DNA from: Rhizobium sp. FY34
Lineage (GTDB): Bacteria > Pseudomonadota > Alphaproteobacteria > Rhizobiales > Rhizobiaceae
DNA: 64,000 nucleotides
Assembly (NCBI RefSeq): GCF_005222845.1
Contig: NZ_STFZ01000001.1
Location: 124,001-188,000, forward strand
Direction of reading: 5' to 3'
How positions within the stretch are numbered: position 1 is the stretch's first letter; each line of letters starts with the position of its first letter. The notes beneath the pieces were generated by a model. The model saw only the letters and a program-made list of their open reading frames with translations. It did not search any database and had not been told where the DNA came from. The translations under genes and the position numbers were made by a program. Below, one piece after another: positions 53,234 through 62,780 of the stretch.

Positions 53234-54877
53234 CTATTGTCCGGCACGCGTGAGGGTGCAAAAGCTGATCTGGAATTCCAGGCCCTCCGGGGCAAATGTC
53301 TTACTGATCTGCGGGTCATAACAGCCTGGGAAGGCATTTCGGATCAGCTTTGAACCAAAGCCTTCGCGCTCCGGTGCGCTGACCGGCGGGCCGCCGCGCT
53401 CCTGCCAGATCAGCGAAATCCGATCCGCGTTCTTTTGCCAGCCGATGGTGAGATGCCCACCCGGCGTAGAAAGGCATCCGTATTTCAGGGCATTGGTCCC
53501 AAGTTCATGCAGGATGAGTGAAAGAGCGACAGCGACGTCTGGCTCCAGTTGCAAGGGTGGCCCGTCCAGTGTGATTGGTCCACCATCTGCCGCACCATAG
53601 GGCTTCATCACGCGTGCGATGACTTCTGAGAGGTCCGCACGCTGTCCGTCTTCCGAAAGCAGCGCATCGTAACCGCCGGCCAACGCACTCACACGGCTTT
53701 GGAAACTGGCGATTTCCTGCTCCTGGCCGCGAAATGTCTGGCGCGCAATGGCTTGCAGCACCGCCAGCGTGTTCTTGATTCGGTGTGAGAGTTCACGCGC
53801 CATCAGCCTGCGCTTTTCCTCGGCCGTCATAGACGCCTGCCGGCGCAACTCCAACTCATCGAGAAGACCATCGACGGAGGCACCAACCACGCCAAGTTCA
53901 CCGTAAAGTCCCGCCATTCCGGTGCGGGCCATATAGTCGCCCTCGCGCCAACGACTGACCACATTCACGACCTGATGGATCGGCTCGACAACGAAGCGGC
54001 GCCCCAGATAGGTGGCGGCCAGGAAGGCAAACAGACCGCCCGAAACCAACATGATGAGCCCTGTGATCGTCGCTTGGTTGACCGGTTTGAGAGCTACGTC
54101 CTTTGAGATTCCGGTGCTGACGTAAAACGGATTGTCCTGTTTTACGGGCTGGTATCCGATAATGCGCTCCGTCCCGTCGTCGTCAGTTTCCTCCAGCGTG
54201 CCGGGACCTGCAGCGTTTATCAGATGGCTATATTGGCTGGGGATCGTGTTTCCGACAAAGCGCTGTGGATCGGGATTGCGGGCGATGATGACGCCCTTGC
54301 GATCGGTAACGGTGATGAAGCTGCTTTCCGGCAGTGTTCGCTGTGAAATTCTGCTTTGCAGCCATTCAAGGCGCATGCCTGTGGCAATGACGCCAATCAC
54401 CTCGTCGCCGCGCTTCAGCCGAAGCGCCAAAGGCAGGATCGGTTGGCTGGAGACCCGTGCAACCGTATATTCGCCGACAACGACTTGATCGGTCTGAAAT
54501 GCCTCGCGCACATAGTCGCGGTCGGAAAAATCCATGCCGCTCGCCCAGCCCATATTGTCGCAGATCAGCTTGCCATGTGTGTCGAGCACGATGATGTTGC
54601 GCACAAGCGTGAGCCTGGTCGCTACCGTCTCCAGCGCTGCGTCGCAGGCTGCGTGGTCATTGCCGGATATCGCGGGAATGGCGGCGGTTGCATTCAAAAT
54701 GCCGCGCAAGCCCTCCAATGCCGTCGAAATTTCAGACGCGATCTGTTGTGCCGAGCGGGTGGTCTGACGGTGTATTTCCCCGTGGCGTATCTTACGGGCT
54801 TGTACCTCGTTGTAACCCACCATGCCAAGCGCTGGCAGCAGAGCCGTAAGCGTAATTGCAACCAGGCGAGTCTTCAT
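53234..54877 (-). CDS. Sensor histidine kinase, HWE family, with Cache-type periplasmic domain
   Basis: A 547-residue membrane kinase from ATG 54877. TM1 is about 5-22, a Cache-like sensor domain spans about 40-270 (CDNMGWASGMDFSDRDYVREAF, VTDRKGVIIARNPDPQRFVG in part), TM2 is about 282-305 and a HAMP-like linker follows. The dimerisation His is in RELSHRIKNTLAVLQAIARQTF. The ATPase part has LILHELGTNALKYG and the W-x-E of LIWQERGGPPV, which define the HWE class common in rhizobia. No response regulator is adjacent, so it is an orphan kinase. It may sense a substrate of the neighbouring transporters; that is inference. Confidence 0.88.
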   Translation of the reverse strand: MKTRLVAITLTALLPALGMVGYNEVQARKIRHGEIHRQTTRSAQQIASEISTALEGLRGILNATAAIPAISGNDHAACDAALETVATRLTLVRNIIVLDTHGKLICDNMGWASGMDFSDRDYVREAFQTDQVVVGEYTVARVSSQPILPLALRLKRGDEVIGVIATGMRLEWLQSRISQRTLPESSFITVTDRKGVIIARNPDPQRFVGNTIPSQYSHLINAAGPGTLEETDDDGTERIIGYQPVKQDNPFYVSTGISKDVALKPVNQATITGLIMLVSGGLFAFLAATYLGRRFVVEPIHQVVNVVSRWREGDYMARTGMAGLYGELGVVGASVDGLLDELELRRQASMTAEEKRRLMARELSHRIKNTLAVLQAIARQTFRGQEQEIASFQSRVSALAGGYDALLSEDGQRADLSEVIARVMKPYGAADGGPITLDGPPLQLEPDVAVALSLILHELGTNALKYGCLSTPGGHLTIGWQKNADRISLIWQERGGPPVSAPEREGFGSKLIRNAFPGCYDPQISKTFAPEGLEFQISFCTLTRAGQ

Positions 54878-55009
54878 GATCCTACCCCAGCGCAAATCAA
54901 GCAGCGCGATATCATGCCCACAACTATAACGTATATCTGGCTGGCAAAAGTACCAAATTAGCGAGCATGAATAAGTCATGCCTGAAGGTTAGGTCGCAGG
55001 TCAAGATGG

Positions 55010-56605
55010 TCACACGTTGCCGACGATTCCGGCAAGGCCTTCGCCACGTGGATCGTGCGCGCCAGTAATAGTGCCATCGGTATCGATCCGGATGACGCCG
55101 GCCTGGCCAAAGAGCGGCGAAAGGGCGGGAAGTTCGGCCACTTCATGGCCAAGCGTCTGCAGCCGAGCCATCGCCTCACCCCCAAGCGATCCTTCCAGTT
55201 TCAGGCTGTCACGGCTGTCCGAAAAGGTACGCCCCAACAGGAAACGCGGCTGGGCAAGCGCCTCTTGCGGGCTGAGGTCAAGATCGATGAGGCCGGTGAG
55301 AAGAACCGCAAGCGTCTGCGGCTGTCCGTCGGCACCCTGTGTGCCGTAGAGCAGGTGAGGGTGCCCGTCTTTGAGCGCCATGCCAGGATTGAGCGTATAG
55401 AACGGCCGTTTGCCCGGTGCCAGGCCGTTGGGATGGTTTGCATCGGTCGAAAAGGCCGCCCCGCGGTTTTGCCAGAGAATGCCGGTATCGCCCACCATGA
55501 CGCCGCTTCCCCAGTCGAAATAGGTGCTTTGAAGCACGCTGGCAGAGCGCCCTTCCTTGTCTGTCACGGCAAAGAAAACCGTGTCGCCATGCTGGTAGGT
55601 TACTGGCCAGGCAAGGGCATGGCCCGGATCGATTGCCGCTGCCTTGCCGGCTAGACGCTCGGGGTCGAGAAGGTTGTCCAAGTCTTGGCTTGCCCAGTCC
55701 GGGTCGGCAATCTGGCCACGATCGAGAAAGGCCTGCTTTACGGCCTCCACCAGAAGGTGGTAGCGCGCAGCGTCGCCGGCCTGCAAAGCGGCAAGGTTAA
55801 AATGGTTGAGAATGCCCATGATGGACAGTGTTGACGCACCTTGCGTGGGTGCCGGTGGGGCAAGCAGTGTGAGGTCCCGGTAGTGGATCGAGATTGGATC
55901 GACCTCACGCGTGCGGGTGGCCGCCAGATCTTCTGCTGTAAGAGGCGAACCAACGGTCTGTAGTCCGTCCGCAATCCGTTGCGCAAGTCGGCCCTGGTAG
56001 AAGGATCTGGGTCCGTCGCTTGCCAGCATGGACAGGCTATAGGCAAGCTGCGGCTGACGAAACGGCTTATCTGCGCTGACCGAGCCGAAATTTTCGGAAA
56101 AGCCGGGCCAATCGGCACATTCCTTTGCGCGAAAATCCAGCCAGAATGCTTGAGATGCGCTTGCGGCAAAGCCCTTGCTTGCATGCCCGATTGCGGGCTG
56201 CAAAAGGTTTGAGAAGGCGATGCGTCCGTCCCAGTGCTCTTTCGCATAGGCCAGCGCGTGGCCCCAGCTATCGACAACGCAGGCCGAGGTGAGCGTCGAT
56301 TGCGGTCCGCGAAGGGGGACGGATCCCGAAAACACCGGCAGGTTTTGCGCCGCTTGGCCAATGCCGAGAAAGCATGAACGCCTGCCCTCGCGGTCTGCGA
56401 CGAGCCAAACGGCATCGCCGCCCAAACCGCAGAAATGAGGCATGGTGACGCAAAGCGCAGCCGCCGTGGCAATGGCGGCCTCGATAGCATTGCCGCCGGA
56501 GCGCAGAACGGCAAGTCCGGCCTGAGTGGCTAGCGGATGGGGGCTGGTGACCATGCCGTCCCGAAGGCTGTCTTCCTGCCGTGTCTCGTCTGTCATGCCT
56601 GTCAT
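55010..56605 (-). CDS. Gamma-glutamyltransferase-family Ntn-hydrolase
   Basis: A 531-residue GGT-like proenzyme. The autocatalytic Thr is most likely Thr342 in YQHGDTVFFAVTDKEG, where the small subunit would begin. GGNAIEAAIATAAAL and FCGLGGDAVWLVAD match the large-subunit start, and SPLFGQAGVI with DPRGEG matches the end. Unlike typical GGTs there is no signal peptide, so it probably works in the cytosol, on a gamma-glutamyl or related amide. It is divergent from the GntR gene at 56827. An alternative start at the fourth codon (MTDETRQ) is equally plausible. Confidence 0.88.
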   Translation of the reverse strand: MTGMTDETRQEDSLRDGMVTSPHPLATQAGLAVLRSGGNAIEAAIATAAALCVTMPHFCGLGGDAVWLVADREGRRSCFLGIGQAAQNLPVFSGSVPLRGPQSTLTSACVVDSWGHALAYAKEHWDGRIAFSNLLQPAIGHASKGFAASASQAFWLDFRAKECADWPGFSENFGSVSADKPFRQPQLAYSLSMLASDGPRSFYQGRLAQRIADGLQTVGSPLTAEDLAATRTREVDPISIHYRDLTLLAPPAPTQGASTLSIMGILNHFNLAALQAGDAARYHLLVEAVKQAFLDRGQIADPDWASQDLDNLLDPERLAGKAAAIDPGHALAWPVTYQHGDTVFFAVTDKEGRSASVLQSTYFDWGSGVMVGDTGILWQNRGAAFSTDANHPNGLAPGKRPFYTLNPGMALKDGHPHLLYGTQGADGQPQTLAVLLTGLIDLDLSPQEALAQPRFLLGRTFSDSRDSLKLEGSLGGEAMARLQTLGHEVAELPALSPLFGQAGVIRIDTDGTITGAHDPRGEGLAGIVGNV

Positions 56606-56826
56606 CCCTTGTCATGCCGTGCTGTGCTTATGCAGCCAGCAAGCCCTATGCCACGATCTTCAAGGCCGGTGACTCGGCGGCGCCTGTTTATCATGCATCG
56701 CTCGGCATCAATTGCATGCACTTTTCTTGCGCAACATGCCGCAGATCAGGCTTGCTGTCGATACTTGCTGCACATGGACGGTCCACTGTCTTGTGGTGTC
56801 GAGCAAGTGTCGTGTAAGGCATTGGC

Positions 56827-57537
56827 ATGGGTGACGGACAAAAAACCAAACGTGGACAGGGTGATCGCCTGGCGCAGATCTGCACGGCCATTCGCCGGGC
56901 CATTCTGGATCGCGCACTGCGCCCCGGAGACCGGTTGCCGGAAGATACGCTTGGCGAGCGCTTCGGCGCGAGCCGCACGATCGCCCGGCATGCGCTCGGT
57001 CAGTTGGCGGCTGAAGGTCTTGTCGATCTGCGGCGCAACCGCATGGCGGTCGTGGCCATCCCATCACTTGATGAGGCGCGCGACATTTTTGACCTGCGTG
57101 TGGTGCTGGAGCGGCAGGTTGTGCTCAATCTGGCAGGACGGTTGACCGCCCAGCAGATGCGCCAGTTGCAGGCGCTGGTGGATGCCGAGCACAAGGCCCG
57201 ACATGGCGAGGATGGCATGTCGATCCGGCTGGCGACCGAGTTCCACGTCAAGCTGGCGGAAATGACCGGGAAGTCTATCCTCATCCGCTATGTAACCGAG
57301 ATATGTTACCGCGCTGGCCTTGCTCTGTCGGCATTTGGCCGGCCTCACTCGTCCGATTGCGCCGTCAGCGAGCATCTTGATCTGATCGAGGCCATCCGCA
57401 CCGGCCCGCCGGAAAAGGCCGCCGATCTGATGGAGGCGCATCTTGAAGCGGTGGCGGGCAGGGCTTTGCTTCACGCCGCCGATGCCCGCAATCGCGACCT
57501 GATGGAAATACTCGCGCCCTATGCGGAGCCGGGCTGA
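56827..57537 (+). CDS. GntR-family transcriptional regulator, FCD subfamily
   Basis: A 236-residue regulator. The winged helix contains LPEDTLGERFGASRTIARHAL, and the FCD domain has IRLATEFHVKLAEMTG, LSAFGRPHSSDCAVSEHLDL and MEAHLEAV, providing the Asp/His ligand positions. It is divergent from the GGT-like gene (221-bp gap) and its end overlaps the convergent SnoaL-like gene by 19 bp. It likely controls the GGT and/or the downstream amidohydrolase. Confidence 0.9.
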   Translation: MGDGQKTKRGQGDRLAQICTAIRRAILDRALRPGDRLPEDTLGERFGASRTIARHALGQLAAEGLVDLRRNRMAVVAIPSLDEARDIFDLRVVLERQVVLNLAGRLTAQQMRQLQALVDAEHKARHGEDGMSIRLATEFHVKLAEMTGKSILIRYVTEICYRAGLALSAFGRPHSSDCAVSEHLDLIEAIRTGPPEKAADLMEAHLEAVAGRALLHAADARNRDLMEILAPYAEPG

Positions 57538-57932
57538 CGGGCGATGTACGGGTCGAGGATCCATTCGGCGCTGTCATTCCAAACATCTGTCTCGACAATC
57601 AGTCCATCCCGAACCACAAAGCGGTCAACATAGCGATTGTGGTCGAAGGCCGTGCCATCCGGCCAGGCGCCGTATAGATAGCCGAGGCTGTAGATGATTG
57701 TTTCCGTATCGCCCGGCACCACATCATATCGCTCGATCCGCTTCTTCACCCATTGATAACGCGCGGCATTGAAACCGGTCGGGCCGCTAGGCGTGTCAAA
57801 ATGCCGGTTGCCGGTGAACCGGCAGAGAAAATCTTGGGCGACGTGGCGGGCGGCGCGCACCGGGTCTGGCGCCATGGAGGCTTCGAGATAATCCTTCACG
57901 GTCTGGAGGTCGCGGTCGGCTTGCTGCGGCAT
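57519..57932 (-). CDS. SnoaL/NTF2-like protein
   Basis: A 137-residue small alpha+beta-cone protein, from MPQQADRDLQTVKDYLEASM (57932); an upstream in-frame start at 58013 would run into the divergent amidohydrolase. RHVAQDFLCRFTGNRHFDTP and RYVDRFVVRDGLIVETDVWNDSAEWI resemble SnoaL-like polyketide cyclase or ketosteroid-isomerase-fold proteins. The VRDGLIVETDVWNDSAEW end is the most characteristic part. Activity unknown. It lies divergent from the CodA-like gene at 58012 (79-bp gap) and may act with it. Confidence 0.75.
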   Translation of the reverse strand: MPQQADRDLQTVKDYLEASMAPDPVRAARHVAQDFLCRFTGNRHFDTPSGPTGFNAARYQWVKKRIERYDVVPGDTETIIYSLGYLYGAWPDGTAFDHNRYVDRFVVRDGLIVETDVWNDSAEWILDPYIARQPGSA

Positions 57933-58011
57933 GGAGGCAAATCCCTGTTGTCTGTTGATCGCAAAAGTGCATACACTTCTGCTTAACCGAATTGACGCCG
58001 GAGTGACAAGC

Positions 58012-59253
58012 ATGGAGCCACAGCCGTCCTATGATCTCATCCTGCGCCGGGTGCGGCTATGGGGTGATCCCGATCCGATGGATGTGGCGGTGCATCAGGG
58101 GCGCATCGCCTGCATCGGCGTAGAGGCCGGCCAGGTAGGGCGCGTGGAAGAAGACTGCGACGGTCGGCTGCTGCTGCCGGGCCTGGTCGATAGCCATGTG
58201 CATCTCGACAAGGCCTGCCTTCTCTGTCGCTGCCGGGAGGCAGGCGGCGGCCTGAAAGGGGCCATTGCCGCGGTCTCGCAGCTCAAGCGAAGCTTTACGG
58301 TTGAAGATGTCTATGCGCGCGGCGCGCGTGTCATCGAGCAGGCGATTGCCTCTGGCACAATGCATATGCGAACGCATGTGGAGGTCGATCCACGTGCCGG
58401 TCTTCGCAGCTTTGACGCCATGAAGGCTCTGAAGCGCGATTACGCCTTTGGCCTTGATCTGACGATCTGCGTCTTTCCCCAGGAAGGGCTGACCAATGAT
58501 CCGGGCACGCTGGAGCTTCTGGAGGAGGCGCTGGGTGACGGTGCCGATCTTCTGGGCGGCTGCCCCTATACCGATAGCGATCCATCCGGCCAGATGGAAA
58601 CGCTGTTTGCCATGGCTGTCGCCCATCAGGTGGATCTCGATTTCCATCTGGATTTCGATCTCGATCCTTCCTGGTCGCATTTGGAGGAGATCTGCCGGCG
58701 AACGCAGGCAGCCGGCTGGCAGGGCCGCGTGACCGTTGGCCATGTGACCAAGCTCGCGGCCATGGATGATGCCGCTTTCGAGCGCCATGCAGCGATGCTT
58801 TTGGATTGCGGTGTCGGTGTGACCGCGCTGCCCTCGACGGATGTCTATCTCAACGGGCGTGATGCGGGCTACCGGGCGGTGCGCGGCGTGGCGCCGGTTC
58901 ATCTGTTGGCCGCACGCGGAATTGCTGCGTCGATTGCCACCAACAATGTGCTGAACCCGTTCACGCCCTATGGCGATGCTTCGCTCATCCGAATGGCGAA
59001 TTTCTATGCCAATGTTATGCAGATCGGTCCGGAAGGTTTCTCTGCCTGCCTTGAACTTGTGAGCCAGCAGCCGGCGCGGATGCTGCGTCTCACCGACTAT
59101 GGCATTGCTGTCGGCAACCCGGCCAATCTCGTTCTTCTGGATGCCCGTGAGGAGACGGAAGCCTTTGGCGGCTTGGCGCAGCCATTGATGGGCTTTTATC
59201 GCGGCCGCAAAAGTTTCGCGCGGCCGGCCGCAAGTATCTTCAGGCCTACATAG
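58012..59253 (+). CDS. Amidohydrolase of the cytosine-deaminase-like group with altered metal/catalytic residues
   Basis: A 413-residue amidohydrolase from ATG 58012 (the frame is open 81 bp upstream). The HxH is present in DSHVHLDKACLL, as are HVEVDPRAG and CVFPQEG. However, where CodA has HCDExDD this protein has HLDFDLDPS, so the catalytic Glu is Phe; and where CodA has HDDVxDPW it has TNNVLNPFTPYG, so the metal Asp is Asn. It therefore probably does not deaminate cytosine. Such variants occur in the family and act on other N-heterocycles or amides. It sits beside a GntR regulator, a SnoaL-like protein and a GGT. Confidence 0.84.
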   Translation: MEPQPSYDLILRRVRLWGDPDPMDVAVHQGRIACIGVEAGQVGRVEEDCDGRLLLPGLVDSHVHLDKACLLCRCREAGGGLKGAIAAVSQLKRSFTVEDVYARGARVIEQAIASGTMHMRTHVEVDPRAGLRSFDAMKALKRDYAFGLDLTICVFPQEGLTNDPGTLELLEEALGDGADLLGGCPYTDSDPSGQMETLFAMAVAHQVDLDFHLDFDLDPSWSHLEEICRRTQAAGWQGRVTVGHVTKLAAMDDAAFERHAAMLLDCGVGVTALPSTDVYLNGRDAGYRAVRGVAPVHLLAARGIAASIATNNVLNPFTPYGDASLIRMANFYANVMQIGPEGFSACLELVSQQPARMLRLTDYGIAVGNPANLVLLDAREETEAFGGLAQPLMGFYRGRKSFARPAASIFRPT

Positions 59254-59335
59254 TCACCCGCGCCGCGCCGGTTCTGTCTCTTTTTCATGGCCATCCTGCG
59301 ATTTTGCTGTAAGGAAAAAGTGGCGCAAGGGAGTG

Positions 59336-59740
59336 ATGGTGAAGAGCAGGGTCGATAATTCAGCCGAAAGCCGGCCGATGATCGTGGCAATGGCCGCGCT
59401 GCAAAGCGTGTTCATGCTCGCCCTGTTGATGCTGTCTGCCTATGACGGCGGGCGCCAGCCGCTTTGCGGGTCGCGTCTCGCCGTCTCGACGGGCACCACT
59501 GGCGTGGAGCCCGGCGCCATCGGCAAGCCGGACGGACTTCGTCAGCTGTTCGCTGCCGATCAGGCAGGCCGCAGCAAGGCGCGGCTGATCGATCCGCCGG
59601 ATTTTTCTCTGTGCCGAACCTCCTGCCTAACCCTTCCCCGCTATAGCGCCGATCTTTCGGGGCAGCTTGCCCAGTTGCCGCTGGCCGGAGATGGATGCTG
59701 CGCCTTTGAGGCGCGCGCGCCGCCGGCCACGATCGCCTGA
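59336..59740 (+). CDS. Hypothetical small protein with N-terminal membrane segment
   Basis: A 134-residue protein from ATG 59336 (GCAAGGGAG upstream; GTG 59333 is an alternative). The N-terminal stretch MIVAMAALQSVFMLALLMLSAY is a signal or anchor, and the rest contains five cysteines (LCGS, LCRTSC, CC) and would lie in the periplasm. No family recognised. It lies directly upstream of secDF, so a link to envelope biogenesis is possible, but the antisense strand has its own open frame and I cannot exclude that this ORF is not translated. Confidence 0.45.
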   Translation: MVKSRVDNSAESRPMIVAMAALQSVFMLALLMLSAYDGGRQPLCGSRLAVSTGTTGVEPGAIGKPDGLRQLFAADQAGRSKARLIDPPDFSLCRTSCLTLPRYSADLSGQLAQLPLAGDGCCAFEARAPPATIA

Positions 59741-59827
59741 CGATCACCGCCGAAGCCTCTTCGGCTTATCTGATTGCGCAGCTGCGGTACCTCATGCCCG
59801 CGCTGGCACTTATGCTGGAACATCATC

Positions 59828-62347
59828 TTGAAAAACTCCCCATGGAAGGTGGCGGGCTATCTGCTCGTCATCATCATTGGCATGCTCGTGGCCTTGCCCA
59901 ACCTGTTGTCCGACAAGACACTGGCGCAGTGGCCGTCCTTTTTGCCCAGCCACAAGGTCTCGCTCGGGCTTGACCTTCGCGGCGGCTCGCATCTGGTTCT
60001 GGAAGTCGACCGCCCGTCGCTGGAAAGCGAATGGCTGCAAAGCTTGACGCAGGAGGCCCGCACCAGTCTGCGGGAGGCCAGCATCGAAACGCGTTCCATT
60101 CAGCGCCAGTCCGGCGCCGTGGTGGTGTCGCTTGCCGATCCGGCTAAGCGCGACAGCGCCCGTGACGTGCTGGCCAAGCTCAGCAGCCCGGTGTCTTCGG
60201 GCCTTGGTGCCGGCAGCGCCGAACTGGACATCACGACACGCGGCACGGATGCGATCCTTCTTGCGCCTTCGCAGGCGGGCATCGCCTACCGCATGAGCAA
60301 TGCCGTTGATCAGAGCCTGGAAATCATTCGCCAGCGCGTCGATCAGGTTGGCGTGGCAGAGCCGACGATCCAGCGTGTCGGCGGTGACCGCGTGCTCGTG
60401 CAGCTGCCGGGCGAGCAGGACCCGTCCAACCTACGGGCGCTGCTGGGCTCCACAGCCAAGATGAGCTTCCATCTGCTGGGCCGCGAGGGCGAAGCTGGCG
60501 TGCGCGTCATGCAGGATGATCGCGGCCAATCCTATCCCGTCCAGGAGCGCGTGCTTCTGTCCGGTGACCGGCTGACCGATGCGCGCGTGGCCTTCGAGCC
60601 GCAGACCAATCAGCCGGTTGTCAGTTTCCGATTCGACCAGACTGGAGCGGCACGCTTTGCCGAAGTGACGAAGCAGAATGTCGGACAGCCCTTCGCCATC
60701 GTGCTCGACGGCAAGGTGCTGAGTGCGCCCGTCATCCGCGAGCCTATCACCGGCGGCGCTGGCCAGATTTCCGGTTCCTTCTCGGTGTCCGAGGCCAATA
60801 CGCTTTCGGCGCTCTTGCGCGCCGGCGCGCTTCCGGCAAAGCTTACGGTGATCGAGGAGCGCACGGTGGGTGCTGACCTCGGCGGCGATGCCATCCAGAT
60901 GGGCATTACCTCGGGCTTTATCGGCTTTGCGCTGGTGGTTGGTTTCATCATCGCGCTCTATGGTCGCTGGGGTATCCTCGCGGTCGTCGCGCTGACGCTC
61001 AATGTCATCCTCACCTTTGCGGGCCTCAGCATTGTTGGTGCAACGCTGACTTTGCCGGGTATTGCCGGTATCGTTCTCGGCATCGGTCTTGCGGTGGATG
61101 CCAATGTCCTTATCAACGAGCGCATCCGTGAGGAAAGCCGCAAGGGCAAGGGCGCCTTTGCGGCCATCGATCTCGGCTTCAGCAAGGCCTATTCGACCAT
61201 CATCGACAGCAATGTCACGGCACTCATTGCCACAGTGTTGCTGTTCTGGTTCGGCTCCGGGCCTGTGCGCGGCTTTGCCGTCACAATGGGGCTTGGCATT
61301 GCCATTTCGATGTTCACGGCCGTCTCTGTTGTGCGGGTTGTCATGGTGGCGATTGCGAGGCGTCGCAAACTGAAGACGATCGATATTCGGCCGTTGATTT
61401 CGCTCGGTGTGATCCGTGACGGTACGAAAATCGATTTCATGAAGGCGCGTCTCGTCGGCATCGGCATTTCCGCTGTTCTATCGGTCTCCTCGATCATCCT
61501 GTTCATCACACCCGGCCTGAATTACGGGGTCGATTTCAAGGGCGGCATCCAGATCGAGGTCTCGACTGCAGCGCCGGCGGATCTCGGTCGATTCCGCTCG
61601 GGGCTGGAGAGCCTGGGACTGGGTGACGTGGCGCTGCAGGAATTCGGCGACCAGAATCATATCCTGCTGCGGCTTGAGCGTCAGCCGGGGCCGGAAACGG
61701 CGCAGACGGAGGCGGTTGAGCGCTTGCGCACTGAAATCGTCAAGATCGACCCTAGTTCCAAGATCGAGCGGACCGAAGTGGTCGGCCCGAAGGTGAGCGG
61801 CGAGCTTGCAGCCGCAGGTATCACCTCCGTGGTGCTCGCAAGCCTTGCCATGCTGATCTATATCTGGGTTCGCTTCGAATGGCCGTTTGCGGTAGGTGCC
61901 ATCGTCACGCTCATCCTCGATGTGACGAAGACGGTCGGCTTCTTTGCGCTGACTGGCCTTGATTTCAACCTCACGGCCATCGCCGCTTTGCTAACGCTCG
62001 TCGGCTATTCGGTGAATGACAAGGTGGTCGTCTATGACCGCATGCGCGAAAACATGCGGCTCTATAAGTCCATGCCCTTCCGCGATCTGATCAACCTGTC
62101 GATTAACGAGACGCTGGCCCGCAGCCTCTACACCTCGGCGACGGCCTTTCTCGCCATGGTGCCGATGGCGATCTGGGGTGGCAGTGCGGTGGAAAGCTTT
62201 GCCGTGCCAATGGTGTTCGGCATCTTCATTGCCGCATCCTCGTCGGTCTTCATCGCCGCACCGATCCTGCTGTTTCTCGGCGATTGGCGTAACCGTCGGC
62301 GCGCAGAGCGCAAGGATGAGGCAGTGCTGCAGGCGGAAACAACCTGA
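59828..62347 (+). CDS. secDF: Fused SecDF protein-translocase subunit
   Basis: An 839-residue SecD-SecF fusion from TTG 59828 (LKNSPWKVAGYLLVIIIG); the only other in-frame start, TTG 59774, is less likely. SecD half: SLGLDLRGGSHLVLEV, large periplasmic P1 domain, GSFSVSEANTLSALLRAGALP and GIAGIVLGIGLAVDANVLINERIREE with the TM4 Asp. SecF half: YGVDFKGGIQIEV, TAIAALLTLVGYSVNDKVVVYDRMRE with its own Asp. It drives the proton-motive-force-dependent stage of Sec export. Ordinary housekeeping gene for rhizobia; an independent promoter is expected but was not identified. Confidence 0.95.
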   Translation: MKNSPWKVAGYLLVIIIGMLVALPNLLSDKTLAQWPSFLPSHKVSLGLDLRGGSHLVLEVDRPSLESEWLQSLTQEARTSLREASIETRSIQRQSGAVVVSLADPAKRDSARDVLAKLSSPVSSGLGAGSAELDITTRGTDAILLAPSQAGIAYRMSNAVDQSLEIIRQRVDQVGVAEPTIQRVGGDRVLVQLPGEQDPSNLRALLGSTAKMSFHLLGREGEAGVRVMQDDRGQSYPVQERVLLSGDRLTDARVAFEPQTNQPVVSFRFDQTGAARFAEVTKQNVGQPFAIVLDGKVLSAPVIREPITGGAGQISGSFSVSEANTLSALLRAGALPAKLTVIEERTVGADLGGDAIQMGITSGFIGFALVVGFIIALYGRWGILAVVALTLNVILTFAGLSIVGATLTLPGIAGIVLGIGLAVDANVLINERIREESRKGKGAFAAIDLGFSKAYSTIIDSNVTALIATVLLFWFGSGPVRGFAVTMGLGIAISMFTAVSVVRVVMVAIARRRKLKTIDIRPLISLGVIRDGTKIDFMKARLVGIGISAVLSVSSIILFITPGLNYGVDFKGGIQIEVSTAAPADLGRFRSGLESLGLGDVALQEFGDQNHILLRLERQPGPETAQTEAVERLRTEIVKIDPSSKIERTEVVGPKVSGELAAAGITSVVLASLAMLIYIWVRFEWPFAVGAIVTLILDVTKTVGFFALTGLDFNLTAIAALLTLVGYSVNDKVVVYDRMRENMRLYKSMPFRDLINLSINETLARSLYTSATAFLAMVPMAIWGGSAVESFAVPMVFGIFIAASSSVFIAAPILLFLGDWRNRRRAERKDEAVLQAETT

Positions 62348-62389
62348 GTATATCGGGCGGGCCGCGTTTGGCGCAGCCCGCCCTCTCGA

Positions 62390-62689
62390 CTAGTTTGACG
62401 GTTTTGTGCTGGGACAGATGCCGATCGTATCGGCGTCGCTGCGCATGAAGGTCAGGCCCGCGCGCTCGAAAGATTGACGCAACTGGGCTTCCGTGGCCCG
62501 GTGAACCTCGTGCCGACTGCCCTCATAATCACGGATTGTGCTGCGCGAAACGCCGGACTGTTCAGCAAGGTCCGATTGTGTCCAATCGAGAAAGCCACGC
62601 GCCGCCCGGCACAGCGCCGGTGTCAATATCTTTGGGTTTTCGGGTTGACCCATTGGTCGAAGCTGCCCATATTGGTCGATATTGATCAT
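62390..62689 (-). CDS. Small XRE-type helix-turn-helix protein
   Basis: A 99-residue protein. The HTH is ARGFLDWTQSDLAEQSGVSRSTIRDYEGSRHEVHRATEAQL, similar to the short XRE/Cro-type transcription factors common in rhizobia (e.g. ending IGICPS... after the helix bundle). Start ATG 62689; the frame continues no further with sense. It is convergent with secDF (42-bp gap) and divergent from the antiporter gene, with which it shares a short promoter region (62690-62780). Target unknown. Confidence 0.82.
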   Translation of the reverse strand: MINIDQYGQLRPMGQPENPKILTPALCRAARGFLDWTQSDLAEQSGVSRSTIRDYEGSRHEVHRATEAQLRQSFERAGLTFMRSDADTIGICPSTKPSN

Positions 62690-62780
62690 ATATGTGGTTT
62701 GAATCGCATTTGCTAGAGGGTGGGTTTACGACCTTCGGTGCAGGCATTCCTTCCCATGCAAAAGGGAAACGCGTGTTGGG

